Shown here one piece after another: positions 26,167 to 37,700 of a stretch of DNA of 64,000 nucleotides. Origin of the DNA: Natronospirillum operosum (GTDB taxonomy: Bacteria > Pseudomonadota > Gammaproteobacteria > Pseudomonadales > Natronospirillaceae); assembly GCF_004768465.1 (NCBI RefSeq), contig NZ_SRMF01000001.1:683693-747692 (forward strand), read 5' to 3'. A model generated the notes under the pieces. That model saw nothing but the letters and a program-made list of their open reading frames with translations. It had not been told where the DNA came from and did no database searches. A program made the position numbers and the translations under genes. Position 1 is the stretch's first letter; each line of letters opens with the position of its first letter.

Positions 26167-26219
26167 CTACTAAACTGAAATGCTCAGTTCCTTACTCACA
26201 GAATAGAGATCGGTGTTCC

Positions 26220-27227
26220 TTGGCAAATATAAAAGATGTGGCCCGTGCTGCGCAGGTATCGGTGTCTACCGTGTCCCGGGTGGTCAATGGCTCAGCACGC
26301 GTGGCGCCGGAGAAGCGCAAAGCGGTGCTGGAAGCGTTGGATACACTGAACTATCAGCCGAACAGCCTGGCCCGGGCACTGGTCAATCGGCGCTCCAACA
26401 CCATTGGCTTGATGGTGGGCGAACTGGGTTCTCCGTTTTTCTCTCAATTGATGTCCGGAGCTGACCAGGTCGCTGTTGAAGGCGGTCGCAGCCTGATGAT
26501 GATGTCCGGTTTCAATGACGCTGAGCGCGAGGAAGCGGCACTCAGCGCTCTGCAACAACGCCAGTGTGATGCTCTGATCATTCACGCCAAGGGGCTCAGT
26601 GACGAGCGGCTGCAGGCCGTGGCCAAGGGGTCGACACCGGTGATTTTTGTAAACCGTCTGGTGCCCGGGTTCGAGCACCGGAGTATCTATCTGGACAATG
26701 TGCACGGGGCCTACCTGGCGACCCGGCATCTGCTGGGCCGCGGCCATCGAAAAATCGCCTTTATACGCTCGAATCTTGACCATGTGGCCGATGTGAGCGA
26801 GCGTCTGTCAGGCTATCGCAAGGCGCTGGAAGAATTCGACGTTACCTATGACGAAGCCTATGTGGTCAGTGCTTTTCCCAATGAGGATGGCGGCAATGAG
26901 GCCATGAGTCATTTGCTGGAGACGCATCAGGATTTTACTGCCGTCATGGCCTATAACGATGTGATGGCGGCGGGTGCCATCGGCTTGCTGCTCGACAGCG
27001 GTTTTGAGATTCCCAATGATGTATCTATTGTGGGCTTCGATGACGTGGTTATCACCAAGTACCTGCGGCCGCGCCTGACTACCATCCATTATCCCATTGA
27101 GGAAATGGGCCGCACGGCTGCCCGGCTCGCATTACAGATACTGGATAACAAGCCTGAACTGAAGCCGGAGCAGCTCAAGTTCAACCCGCGCCTGGTGGTG
27201 CGCAATTCGGTACGCACTCAGCGCTAG
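26220..27227 (+). CDS. LacI-family regulator of the galactoside regulon
   Basis: A LacI/GalR-type repressor of 335 residues from TTG 26220. The helix-turn-helix is at once at the N-terminus (ANIKDVARAAQVSVSTVSRV) and is followed by the hinge with ALVNRRSN. The sugar-binding domain then starts with TIGLMVGELGSPFF. The frame is open to 26163, but LacI proteins normally begin just before NIKDVA, so TTG is chosen although its ribosome-binding site is poor. It sits between the two halves of the regulon with matching operators around it. The inducer is presumably a galactoside or galactose. Confidence 0.88.
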   Translation: MANIKDVARAAQVSVSTVSRVVNGSARVAPEKRKAVLEALDTLNYQPNSLARALVNRRSNTIGLMVGELGSPFFSQLMSGADQVAVEGGRSLMMMSGFNDAEREEAALSALQQRQCDALIIHAKGLSDERLQAVAKGSTPVIFVNRLVPGFEHRSIYLDNVHGAYLATRHLLGRGHRKIAFIRSNLDHVADVSERLSGYRKALEEFDVTYDEAYVVSAFPNEDGGNEAMSHLLETHQDFTAVMAYNDVMAAGAIGLLLDSGFEIPNDVSIVGFDDVVITKYLRPRLTTIHYPIEEMGRTAARLALQILDNKPELKPEQLKFNPRLVVRNSVRTQR

Positions 27228-27280
27228 CGAAGCCTCAGGCGTCTCTGTACCCACTGGGGTTGGCTGACTGCCAGGGTCGG

Positions 27281-27349
27281 TCAGGCGGCGTCACTCACCA
27301 TGGCATCCAGAGCATGGGCGGCTTTCCAGTTGAAAACCTTTTCCGCTTT
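27281..27349 (-). pseudogene. galE: 3' remnant of galE (UDP-glucose 4-epimerase)
   Basis: Read on the minus strand to the TGA at 27281-27283, the last residues are KAEKVFNWKAAHALDAMVSD followed by AA. They align with the GalE C-terminus, whose E. coli form has K-A-D-R-x-L-N-W and L-D-E-M. Upstream of this the frame meets the terminator of the sugar-binding-protein gene, and no other GalE motif is present. So only about 23 codons of a gene survive. An epimerase gene must exist elsewhere for the Leloir pathway to work. Identification rests on a short alignment. Confidence 0.5.
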
Positions 27350-27379
27350 GTGCGTGCCATTAGATGGCATTGTGCCCAT

Positions 27380-27403
27380 AAAAATGGGGTGCCTGAGCAC
27401 CCC
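27380..27403 (-). terminator. Intrinsic terminator of the sugar-binding-protein gene
   Basis: On the minus strand GGGGTGC-TCAG-GCACCCC is followed by ATTTTTA. It starts 28 bp after the binding-protein stop codon and separates it from the galE remnant. Confidence 0.8.
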
Positions 27404-27430
27404 CTCCAATCAATCATTTGAGCGTTGAAC

Positions 27431-28654
27431 TCAGCGGAATGCACGTTCGCGAGTGCGTTCCAGGCGCTGCAGAATCTGCTCCAGACGATCCGGGTTGACC
27501 ATGAACTCCTGGAAGGCCTCCATACCCACCGAGTGCATGTCGGGTATGGTATCCCGGTCATAGAACTGGGCGGTGCCATCTGCACTGCTCAGCGTTTCCA
27601 GGCCGGCGCGCAGGAAGGGGTCGTCGGCGACTTCAGCCTGGCTGTGGGGCGGCAGTTGGTTCAGCGCCCGGTTCAGTTCGGTCTGAATTTCTGGCTGGGC
27701 AATGAACGACAGGAAGCGGCGGGCGTCTTCCTTGTTGTTCGCGCGGGCCGGGATGTGCAGTGTATCGGTGGGGGCGTCCTCATACATGCCGATGTCCGGG
27801 TTCATCTGCGGGAAGCGGAAAAAGCCGAAGTTGCCGTCTTCCGGGAAGTTTGGCGTGATGAAGTTACCCATCAGGTACATTGCCGCCTGGCCGTTGTACA
27901 GAAACGGCTGTGCTTCCTGCCAGGAATAGGATGCATGGTTGGCGATAAAGAAATCGCGCTCAACCAGCTCGCCCCAGTGCTCGAAGACATTGCGTACGCC
28001 GTCGTCGGTGTAGGGAATTTCACCATCCATCAGGCCGATGTGATAATCCAGCCCATTGAGACGCAGGTTGAGGTAGTCAAACCAGCCGGCAGCGGTCCAC
28101 AGGAAACGTGTGCCAATGGTCACCGGAGTTACGCCGTTTTCCTTGAGTGTTTCGCCCAGTTCAAGGAACTCTTCCCAGGTTTCCGGCTCACTCAAGCCGT
28201 GTTCATCGAACACGTCCTTGTTGTAATAGAAACCCCACTGGTAGTAGGACCAGGGTACGCCGTACTGAGCACCGTCCACTGACATGGACTCGCGAGTGGA
28301 GGCCATGTGCTCGTGCAGGTTGTGCTCATCCCAGATGTCGGATACGTCCTCAAAAAGGCCACGATCAACAAAGAAGCGCATGCGGTCACCGGCAAACCAG
28401 AATGCCACATCAGGCGGATTGGTCACCAGCCAGTTGCGGATGACTGTTTTGTATCCCTCGTGGTCGTATTCATTGAAAACGACATTGATATCCGGGTTCT
28501 CTTCCTGGAAGCGATCAACCAGGTTGTTGAATGCTTCTCTGGGTGCCGGGTCCGACTGGTTGGAGTTGATAACCAGAGTGCTGGCCAAGGCACCGCTGAA
28601 TGCCAGAGAACTGGCCCCGATGGCGGCGGCAATTATGCCTATTGTTTTTCTCAT
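27431..28654 (-). CDS. Sugar ABC transporter substrate-binding protein (family 1)
   Basis: A 407-residue periplasmic protein with a signal peptide (MRKTIGIIAAAIGASSLAFS, cleavage near ALAS). It is a family 1 extracellular solute-binding protein, with EENPDINVVFNEYDHEGYK early and GQAAMYLMGNFI in the middle. Its neighbours suggest it binds galactosides such as lactose, melibiose or raffinose. It is last in the transporter unit but separated from the permeases by 264 bp containing two operators, so it has its own promoter and can be made in excess. Confidence 0.88.
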   Translation of the reverse strand: MRKTIGIIAAAIGASSLAFSGALASTLVINSNQSDPAPREAFNNLVDRFQEENPDINVVFNEYDHEGYKTVIRNWLVTNPPDVAFWFAGDRMRFFVDRGLFEDVSDIWDEHNLHEHMASTRESMSVDGAQYGVPWSYYQWGFYYNKDVFDEHGLSEPETWEEFLELGETLKENGVTPVTIGTRFLWTAAGWFDYLNLRLNGLDYHIGLMDGEIPYTDDGVRNVFEHWGELVERDFFIANHASYSWQEAQPFLYNGQAAMYLMGNFITPNFPEDGNFGFFRFPQMNPDIGMYEDAPTDTLHIPARANNKEDARRFLSFIAQPEIQTELNRALNQLPPHSQAEVADDPFLRAGLETLSSADGTAQFYDRDTIPDMHSVGMEAFQEFMVNPDRLEQILQRLERTRERAFR

Positions 28655-28684
28655 AGTAGATGCCCTCTTGTCAGGGTGTGGTTT

Positions 28685-28826
28685 GAAAACGTTTGCTAGC
28701 CTGGTTGGTGATCTCCCAATTCAGGGAGGGCAGTTTTCAGGTTGCTGACGTCCTGTCTTGTTATTGTCTTTTTTTCAACATCTCGCTAAAACAATAGCGC
28801 TGCAAAATACGTTTGGCAACGTTTTC
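28685..28826. promoter_or_regulatory. Two LacI-type operators upstream of the sugar-binding-protein gene
   Basis: GAAAACGTTTGC lies at 28685-28696 and GGCAACGTTTTC at 28815-28826, both one or two bases from the palindrome GAAAACGTTTTC. They lie 31 and 161 bp upstream of the start codon, 130 bp apart, a spacing that could allow looping. The rest of this gap shows no gene. Confidence 0.7.
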
Positions 28827-28918
28827 ATGAAACTTTTTGGCAGTGCAACTGACGGCGGTTCAGATGCCTGCTTCGCCTGTGCGAGCGAGAGGGGGCCTGA
28901 ACCGCATCGGTGTATGTG

Positions 28919-29770
28919 TCATCCCTTGGTGGCGCCCATCGTCAGTCCGGCAATGAAGTGTCTCTGCATCAGGAAGAAGAGGAACACTGGTGGCAGAGCA
29001 GCCACGATGCTGCCGGCAGAAATCAATTGCCAGGATGAAATCCACTGACCGCTGAGGGCAGCCAGGCCGGCCGTTACTGGTCGTGCAGTATCACTTTGCA
29101 CCAGTATCAGGGCCCAGAAGTAGTCATTCCATATAAAGGTGAACACCAGTACCGCAAGCGCCGCCAGGGCAGGGCGCAGCAGGGGCAGGACAACAGTCAG
29201 GAATATTCTCAGCTCGCCGGCGCCTTCCATGCGAGCCGACTCGATGATCTCGTCGGGCACGGCCATCATGAAATTGCGCATGAACAGGGTGCAAAAACCG
29301 GTCTGAAAGGCGATATGGAACAGCACCAGCCCGGCAATGGTGTCGTACAGGCCGGTACTGATGGTGAGGTCACGTACGGGGATCATCAGAATCTGAAAGG
29401 GAACAAAGTTGCCGGCAATAAAGATGGCAAACACCACAAGGTTGCCCCGAAAACTGTATTTGGCGAGGGCGTACCCGGCCAGCGCCGACAGGGCCACTGC
29501 GCCGGCCATGGCTGGCACGGTGATCATGACCGAATTCCAGAGGTATTGCGCCATGCGGGTGCGCCGGAATACCTCTGTGTAGTTTTCCACCAGCATCCAC
29601 TGGCTGGGCAGACCCCAGTAGTTGCCTGCATTGATATCGGCCATGCCGCGCACCGAGGTCATCATGACGGCGGCCAGGGGCAGCAGCCAGAGGGCCAGTG
29701 CAACCAGCAGTGCGACACGGTAGGAGCCCTGGGCAAAGGGAGATCTGGTTCGAATATCAGTAGGGAACAT
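28919..29770 (-). CDS. Sugar ABC transporter permease (MalG-type)
   Basis: A 283-residue inner-membrane permease with six hydrophobic segments. The EAA loop ESARMEGAGELRIFLTVVLPLLRPAL, which couples to the ATPase, is clear. ATG 29770 has GGAG eight bases upstream and follows the preceding gene by two bases; a longer frame to 29800 is not supported. Forms the channel with the MalF-type permease. No ATPase gene occurs in the cluster. Confidence 0.88.
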   Translation of the reverse strand: MFPTDIRTRSPFAQGSYRVALLVALALWLLPLAAVMMTSVRGMADINAGNYWGLPSQWMLVENYTEVFRRTRMAQYLWNSVMITVPAMAGAVALSALAGYALAKYSFRGNLVVFAIFIAGNFVPFQILMIPVRDLTISTGLYDTIAGLVLFHIAFQTGFCTLFMRNFMMAVPDEIIESARMEGAGELRIFLTVVLPLLRPALAALAVLVFTFIWNDYFWALILVQSDTARPVTAGLAALSGQWISSWQLISAGSIVAALPPVFLFFLMQRHFIAGLTMGATKG

Positions 29771-29772
29771 GG

Positions 29773-30645
29773 CTATTTCTCCGTCCGCAGCATGCGCCAC
29801 AGGAAAAAGGCGATATAGATCATCATGATGGCGAAGAGCACTACGGCTATCGCCGCCCCGTAACCGGCGCGATAGCTGAATATGCTCTGTTGATACATGA
29901 AGTGGGCCAGCACGTTGGTGCTACCATAGGGGCCGCCGCCGGTCATGGTGGCTATCAGGTCGAAGCTGCGCAGTGAGCCGATGACGGTCACTACGACGGC
30001 GATGAAGGTGGCGGGGCGCAACTGCGGCAGAACAATCCTGGTCAGCATGGTCAGTTTCTGCGCACCATCCATGCGGGCTGCTTCGAGCTGCTCCTGATCA
30101 AGATTGTTCAGGCCGGTAAGGTAGAGAATCATGCAGTAGGCAATTTGCGGCCACAGGCCGGCAGCGATAATGCCGTAGGTGGCCAGATTCTCGTCACCCA
30201 GAACGTTGATGCCTCTGATGCCGAAGAAGCCGAGTATGTCATTCAGTAGGCCGAAGCTGGGGTCATAGAACCAGGTGAATACCAGGCCGACAACAACCTG
30301 GGAAATGACAAACGGAAAGAAGAACAGAGACTTGATGACCCGGATGCCGAACACGGTCTGATTCAGAAAGAGCGCCAGTGCCAGTCCGAACACCGGGGCC
30401 AGCATGAAGAGCACGAGCCAGCGCGCATTGTTGAACAGCGAGGTCCAGAAGCGCTCGTCGTCCATCAGCTCACGATAGTTGTCCAGCCCGATGAAGGTCT
30501 TGTCCGGGCTGATGCCGTCCCACGAATAGAAACTGAGAGACATGCTTTGGACGATAGGGTAGAGCACATAGATGATGAACATGACGGCTGCGGGCAGCAG
30601 GAACAATGCTGGCGCCAGCAACGAATATTGTCGCCCGGTTTTCAA
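29773..30645 (-). CDS. Sugar ABC transporter permease (MalF-type)
   Basis: A 290-residue permease with six hydrophobic segments and the EAA loop EAARMDGAQKLTMLTRIVLP. The start is TTG 30645, which has AGGAG seven bases upstream and leads into LLAPALFLLPAAVMFIIYVL. The longer frame to 30765 would run across an operator and is rejected. First gene of the transporter unit, with operator GCAAACGTTTTC 53 bp upstream. Confidence 0.88.
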   Translation of the reverse strand: MKTGRQYSLLAPALFLLPAAVMFIIYVLYPIVQSMSLSFYSWDGISPDKTFIGLDNYRELMDDERFWTSLFNNARWLVLFMLAPVFGLALALFLNQTVFGIRVIKSLFFFPFVISQVVVGLVFTWFYDPSFGLLNDILGFFGIRGINVLGDENLATYGIIAAGLWPQIAYCMILYLTGLNNLDQEQLEAARMDGAQKLTMLTRIVLPQLRPATFIAVVVTVIGSLRSFDLIATMTGGGPYGSTNVLAHFMYQQSIFSYRAGYGAAIAVVLFAIMMIYIAFFLWRMLRTEK

Positions 30646-30697
30646 GGTGTGTCTCCTGATGTTGTTTTTGTCAGCCACGCTTGCGAAACTCAAGTTT

Positions 30698-30709
30698 GCA
30701 AACGTTTTC
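30698..30709. promoter_or_regulatory. LacI-type operator before the sugar permease genes
   Basis: GCAAACGTTTTC, one base from the perfect palindrome, 53 bp upstream of the MalF-type gene. It shares the 329-bp divergent region 30646-30974 with the lacZ operator. Apart from these sites and a GGGCGCC inverted repeat, I see nothing else in that region. Confidence 0.7.
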
Positions 30710-30903
30710 TCAGTAGATGAATAGTAATGTCTTGATATCGGGCTGTAAATCCCTGCGTGGGCCAAATCAAGGGAAATCGCCCGAGTTTGGGTTGTATGTA
30801 GTATGGCGGGGCGCCGAAACGCGCCCTGGGCCAGTGCTCTTTGGCTTGGTGAGCCTCACGGGTGACGGGCTGGCGATTCTTGGTTAGACTGGATGCAGTC
30901 ATT

Positions 30904-34052
<3,149 letters not shown>

Positions 34053-34069
34053 GCCTGGCAACCGGGGAA

Positions 34070-35212
34070 CTATGACCGGTTGTACCTCAGTGTTCGCCAC
34101 CAGGCTACCTGGGTGTCTTCCAGTTCATGCACGACATAGTGCTTGCCCGCCCACAGGGTGGCGGAGACTGCGAGTGTGACCATGACCAGAGCAAGAATGC
34201 TGTCTGTGCTGAGCCCGGTCTGGTACCCCTCCAGCAATGACCACAGGATAAACCAGCTTCCCGCCAGTACCAGCCCTGCCATGATCAGCAGTGCGGTGAC
34301 CGGCACCAGCACATGGCGCAGTCCGAAATAAGTCCAGTCCAGAACAGCCACCCAGCGTCTCACCACAGGGTGGCGGTTCAGGCCGCTGTCACGCAGCCGG
34401 TCGGCGCCGTAGCCGCCAAAGGTAAACAGTGCCAGTATGCCCAGCATCACCCACATGGCTCCAATGGCGCCGCCCGGCTGAAACAGGCTGACCAGCAACA
34501 GCAGAGTCACCACGCACATCAGGGTGACTCCGGCAGCCGATATGGATCGGATACGCGGCCGGCTGTCTATCATGCGGTCAATCTGTGGGTGCTGGTAGCA
34601 GGTGTTGCCGCGGCCCCGATGTATGCCGTAGAAGACCAGGGTGAAGTCCTGGTCCGGTACGTCGCTGTAGGTCCGTTCCAGCCGTCGCCAGCCAAACAGC
34701 CGGTCCAGGCGGGCCAGATCGGTGCTGGGCACAGTAAGGCTCGGGCCCGTGAGCGTTCGGCGGCTGAGCGTATTGTCTGAGAGCCAGGACAGAATCGGGT
34801 AGCGCAGCGCTGCTATATTGTTGAGGTCCAGCAGAGCAGGATGGGCTTCCAGTTGAGTCAGGCAGGTTTCATCGCGAAAGCCGCTGTGCTTCCAGTCCTC
34901 CAGCAGACTGAGCAGATCGGTCAGGGCGTCGGTCAGATCACCCGGCTCGGGTGTGGGGTCGGTCACTGAGGCGGTTTGGGGCGGCTCCGGCTCGCGTGCA
35001 GGCTGTCGGCTGAGCGGAGTTTTCGGTGTATCAGGTCTGTGCACTGCGGTCGAGCGCGCGGTTTCATAGGCCTCGCGGATGCGGGCGAAGGTGTCCGGTG
35101 CGTCGTCCGGCCGATGAATCTTGATCAAGCGGCTGTAGGCCTGCCTGATGGTTCGCTTGTCCGCATCGGGCGGTACGTCCAGCACCTGCCACCAGGGGTC
35201 TGACCGACTCAT
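34070..35212 (-). CDS. djlC: J-domain protein, HscC partner (DjlC-like)
   Basis: A 380-residue protein. The first about 60 residues form a J domain in which the HPD tripeptide reads H-R-P-D (KIHRPDDAPDTF). A middle part follows, then about four hydrophobic segments from residue 230 onward, so the J domain is anchored at the membrane. Its ATG overlaps the hscC stop, as in the E. coli hscC-djlC pairing. It should stimulate the ATPase of HscC. Confidence 0.8.
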   Translation of the reverse strand: MSRSDPWWQVLDVPPDADKRTIRQAYSRLIKIHRPDDAPDTFARIREAYETARSTAVHRPDTPKTPLSRQPAREPEPPQTASVTDPTPEPGDLTDALTDLLSLLEDWKHSGFRDETCLTQLEAHPALLDLNNIAALRYPILSWLSDNTLSRRTLTGPSLTVPSTDLARLDRLFGWRRLERTYSDVPDQDFTLVFYGIHRGRGNTCYQHPQIDRMIDSRPRIRSISAAGVTLMCVVTLLLLVSLFQPGGAIGAMWVMLGILALFTFGGYGADRLRDSGLNRHPVVRRWVAVLDWTYFGLRHVLVPVTALLIMAGLVLAGSWFILWSLLEGYQTGLSTDSILALVMVTLAVSATLWAGKHYVVHELEDTQVAWWRTLRYNRS

Positions 35213-36891
35213 TGCCACCGCCTTGTTTCGAATTCGTCCAGCCAGCGTTGGAAAGCCTCGCGGCCCTGGGTGATCATGTCGTCCTGCTGTGAGGACAGCA
35301 CCTGATGAAAATGGTCCATCTGTTTGCTCAGGGCAGCTCTGGATTCTCCGAGGGATTGTTCGTAAAGCCGCTCGGCCCGGGCCAGCAGCACCCGGTTGAT
35401 CTGGTTGTCTCTGGGGTGGACCTTCAGTGTGGCAAGCCGTGCCAGTGCCGCCTCGATGTCCCCCGGCGACATGCGGCCGGGGTGTTGTTCAATGATCAGC
35501 CGTTCACTGTGTACTGGCTCCCGGGCCGTGCCCGAGATCACAATGACTTCCAACAGGCCGCTGGTATCATAGGTAAAGCGGATATCCACACTGCGTTGCT
35601 GACCGGCCTCCGGCAGGGGTATGCGCAGATCTCCGAGAAACAGGTTGTTACGCACATATCGGCTTTCCCCCTGATAGACCTGAACCAGTATCTCTTGCTG
35701 ATCTTCATGGACCGGAAAGAACGTCTTCACCCGACTGACCGGCACCGTCTGGTTGCGCTCGATAATGGGCTCGAACAGTTTGTTGGTGACCTGATGGGCA
35801 TTGTGCACGGCGATACCCAATGAATAGGGCATGACATCGGTCATGACGATGTCTTCCAGTGCCTGGTTGCGGGCCAGCATGCTGGCCTGAGTGGCTGCGC
35901 CCAGGGCGACCACTGTATCCGGGTCAAGCGTCTGACGGGGAATGCGCCTGAACAACCGTCCGATGAATTTCTGCACGGCGGGCATGCGGGTAGCGCCGCC
36001 GACCAGCACGACATCATCGAAGGCGGCAGGAGTCAGGCCTGCATCCTGAAGCCCGCTCATTATGGGTTCGCGCAGGCGCAACAACAGGGGCTGGGTCAGA
36101 CTGTCAAAGTCATCCCGTGTCAGCGTGAGGGTCAGTTCAGGTGTGACCGTCAGGCGCACTGACTGTTCCTGCGTCAGCACACGCTTGGCCTGTTCGGCCA
36201 GTTGATACAGGCGGGCGTCTGTCGGCGCTTTTGTACTTTTTTTTGTCTTGCAGGCATCGCGTAGCCAGTCACGGACCGCCAGGGTGAAATCCTCGCCACC
36301 CAACTGGTTGTCACCGGCACTGGCGTGTACTTCAAACACGCCGTCGAAGAATTCCAGCAGGGTCACATCAAAGGTGCCGCCGCCCAAGTCCAGAATCAGA
36401 TACCGATGGTCGTCCTGCCGATCGTGTAGACCATACACCAGTGCCGCTGCCGTGGGCTCATTGATCAGTCGGGTGACTTCCAGGCCGGCCAGTTGGGCCG
36501 CATGTACGGTGGCGCTGCGCTGGGCTTCATTGAAATAGGCCGGCACACTGATCACCGCCTGGGTCACGGTCGTACCCAGAAACGCTTCCGCATCGGCCTT
36601 GAGTGCGGCCAGCACCAGAGATGAAAGCTCTTCAGCCCGAAACCGATGGGCGCCAAGCACCCACTCCCGATCAGAGCCCATCAGTCTTTTGAAGGCATGC
36701 ACGGTGAGGTTGGGATGACTGATCAGACGTTCGCGGGCCGTCTGACCGACCAGCAATTCTCCGTTGTCATCCACACCGACCACCGAGGGTGTCAGCCAGT
36801 GACCCAGTGCATTGGGGATCAGCTCCGGCTGGCCGTTGCGGACAACTGCAATCGCACTGTGAGTGGTGCCAAGATCAATACCAATTTCCAT
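35209..36891 (-). CDS. hscC: Hsp70-family chaperone HscC
   Basis: A 560-residue Hsp70 with a complete nucleotide-binding domain (GIDLGTTHSAIAVV, LILDLGGGTFDVTLLEFFDG, VLVGGATRMPAVQKFI) and a shortened substrate-binding domain. Length and the N-terminal signature MEIGIDLGTTHS fit HscC, not DnaK (about 640) or HscA. It is co-transcribed with a membrane J protein. The specific clients of HscC are not known. Confidence 0.9.
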   Translation of the reverse strand: MEIGIDLGTTHSAIAVVRNGQPELIPNALGHWLTPSVVGVDDNGELLVGQTARERLISHPNLTVHAFKRLMGSDREWVLGAHRFRAEELSSLVLAALKADAEAFLGTTVTQAVISVPAYFNEAQRSATVHAAQLAGLEVTRLINEPTAAALVYGLHDRQDDHRYLILDLGGGTFDVTLLEFFDGVFEVHASAGDNQLGGEDFTLAVRDWLRDACKTKKSTKAPTDARLYQLAEQAKRVLTQEQSVRLTVTPELTLTLTRDDFDSLTQPLLLRLREPIMSGLQDAGLTPAAFDDVVLVGGATRMPAVQKFIGRLFRRIPRQTLDPDTVVALGAATQASMLARNQALEDIVMTDVMPYSLGIAVHNAHQVTNKLFEPIIERNQTVPVSRVKTFFPVHEDQQEILVQVYQGESRYVRNNLFLGDLRIPLPEAGQQRSVDIRFTYDTSGLLEVIVISGTAREPVHSERLIIEQHPGRMSPGDIEAALARLATLKVHPRDNQINRVLLARAERLYEQSLGESRAALSKQMDHFHQVLSSQQDDMITQGREAFQRWLDEFETRRWQ

Positions 36892-36996
36892 TGCTCTGTC
36901 TTATGCTGGCCTGCGCCCTGCACAAATTACAGAGCCGGAACAGATTGAGCAAACAATCCTTCTGTTGGTGCCACCACGACTTTGAGCACCACATGC

Positions 36997-37019
36997 TTGA
37001 CTTTAAGCTAACTTGAAGT
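36997..37019 (+). promoter_or_regulatory. MerR-type operator upstream of the NmrA-like gene
   Basis: TTGACT (36997-37002) opens a near-palindrome, ACTTTAAGCTAACTTGAAGT (37000-37019), matching its own reverse complement at 16 of 20 positions. TAGCCT follows the -35 after 19 bp. An alternative -10, TAATAG, is at 16 bp. This is the layout of MerR-family (SoxR/NmlR-like) targets. No MerR gene is adjacent. Confidence 0.5.
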
Positions 37020-37062
37020 AATAGCCTGCCTCCCCGGGTTCATCAATCAGAAGGAGGCAATC

Positions 37063-37683
37063 ATGAAAATAGCAGTCATCGGTTCTACCAGTGCAACAGG
37101 GTTGCACCTGGTCGCAAAGGGCGTTCGCCGCGGACATGAGATTACGGCCTTTTCGAGACGCCCCCAGAAGTTGGCAGGCATTCAGGGGTTAGCCAATGTT
37201 GTGGCAGGGAATGGTCTTGATGCCTCCGATGTCAGCAAGGCCATCGCAGGGCAGGATGCCGTGATTGCGATAGTCGGCTCCAACCCGAAAAGCAGAACAA
37301 AAGAAGCCACAGAAGTGATCAGGAATGTGATCAGCGAGATGAGAACGGAAGATGTCAGACGACTTCTGTTCGTCAGCTCGTATTTGCTGGAAGCCACACG
37401 TCCCCGGATCATGATGCCTGTAATACGATGGTGGCTCAGAGACAGCCTGGAGGATTTGAAATCTGCCGAGGAGCTTATTACGACCAGTCAGATGAAATGG
37501 ACGGTGATAAGGCCCACCGAATTGAATGACAAGCCCGAGACGAATAAGGTTCGACTGGAGCGCAACAGCCACTTTTCTTCCGGCCCTTATGAAATTTCCA
37601 GAAGAGACCTGGCCAATGTCATCCTGGATGAGCTGGAGCAGGAAAAGTATATCGGGACCAGAGTAATGGTTTCCTGGAGTTGA
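37063..37683 (+). CDS. NAD(P)H-binding protein of the atypical SDR (NmrA-like) family
   Basis: A 206-residue Rossmann-fold protein. The N-terminal MKIAVIGSTSATGLHLVAKG binds the nucleotide, and VRRLLFVSSYLLE and KWTVIRPTEL are the usual later blocks. There is no classical YxxxK, so it may act as a redox sensor or a reductase. AAGGAGG five bases before ATG 37063 fixes the start. A MerR-type operator precedes it. Confidence 0.8.
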   Translation: MKIAVIGSTSATGLHLVAKGVRRGHEITAFSRRPQKLAGIQGLANVVAGNGLDASDVSKAIAGQDAVIAIVGSNPKSRTKEATEVIRNVISEMRTEDVRRLLFVSSYLLEATRPRIMMPVIRWWLRDSLEDLKSAEELITTSQMKWTVIRPTELNDKPETNKVRLERNSHFSSGPYEISRRDLANVILDELEQEKYIGTRVMVSWS

Positions 37684-37700
37684 CAGTTCAAGGGGTGGGC

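Noticed and set aside
27330-27343. GAAAACCTTTTCC, a possible seventh LacI operator
   Set aside because: It lies in the galE remnant after the terminator, not in a promoter, and its centre differs from the CG of the six good sites.
27295-27585. Minus-strand frame of 96 residues across the sugar-binding-protein 3' end
   Set aside because: It is a shadow frame of the binding-protein gene; the galE-like residues are in a different frame.
28800-28816. GCAAAATACGTTTGG as another operator copy
   Set aside because: It has a two-base insertion in the centre and overlaps a better copy at 28815.
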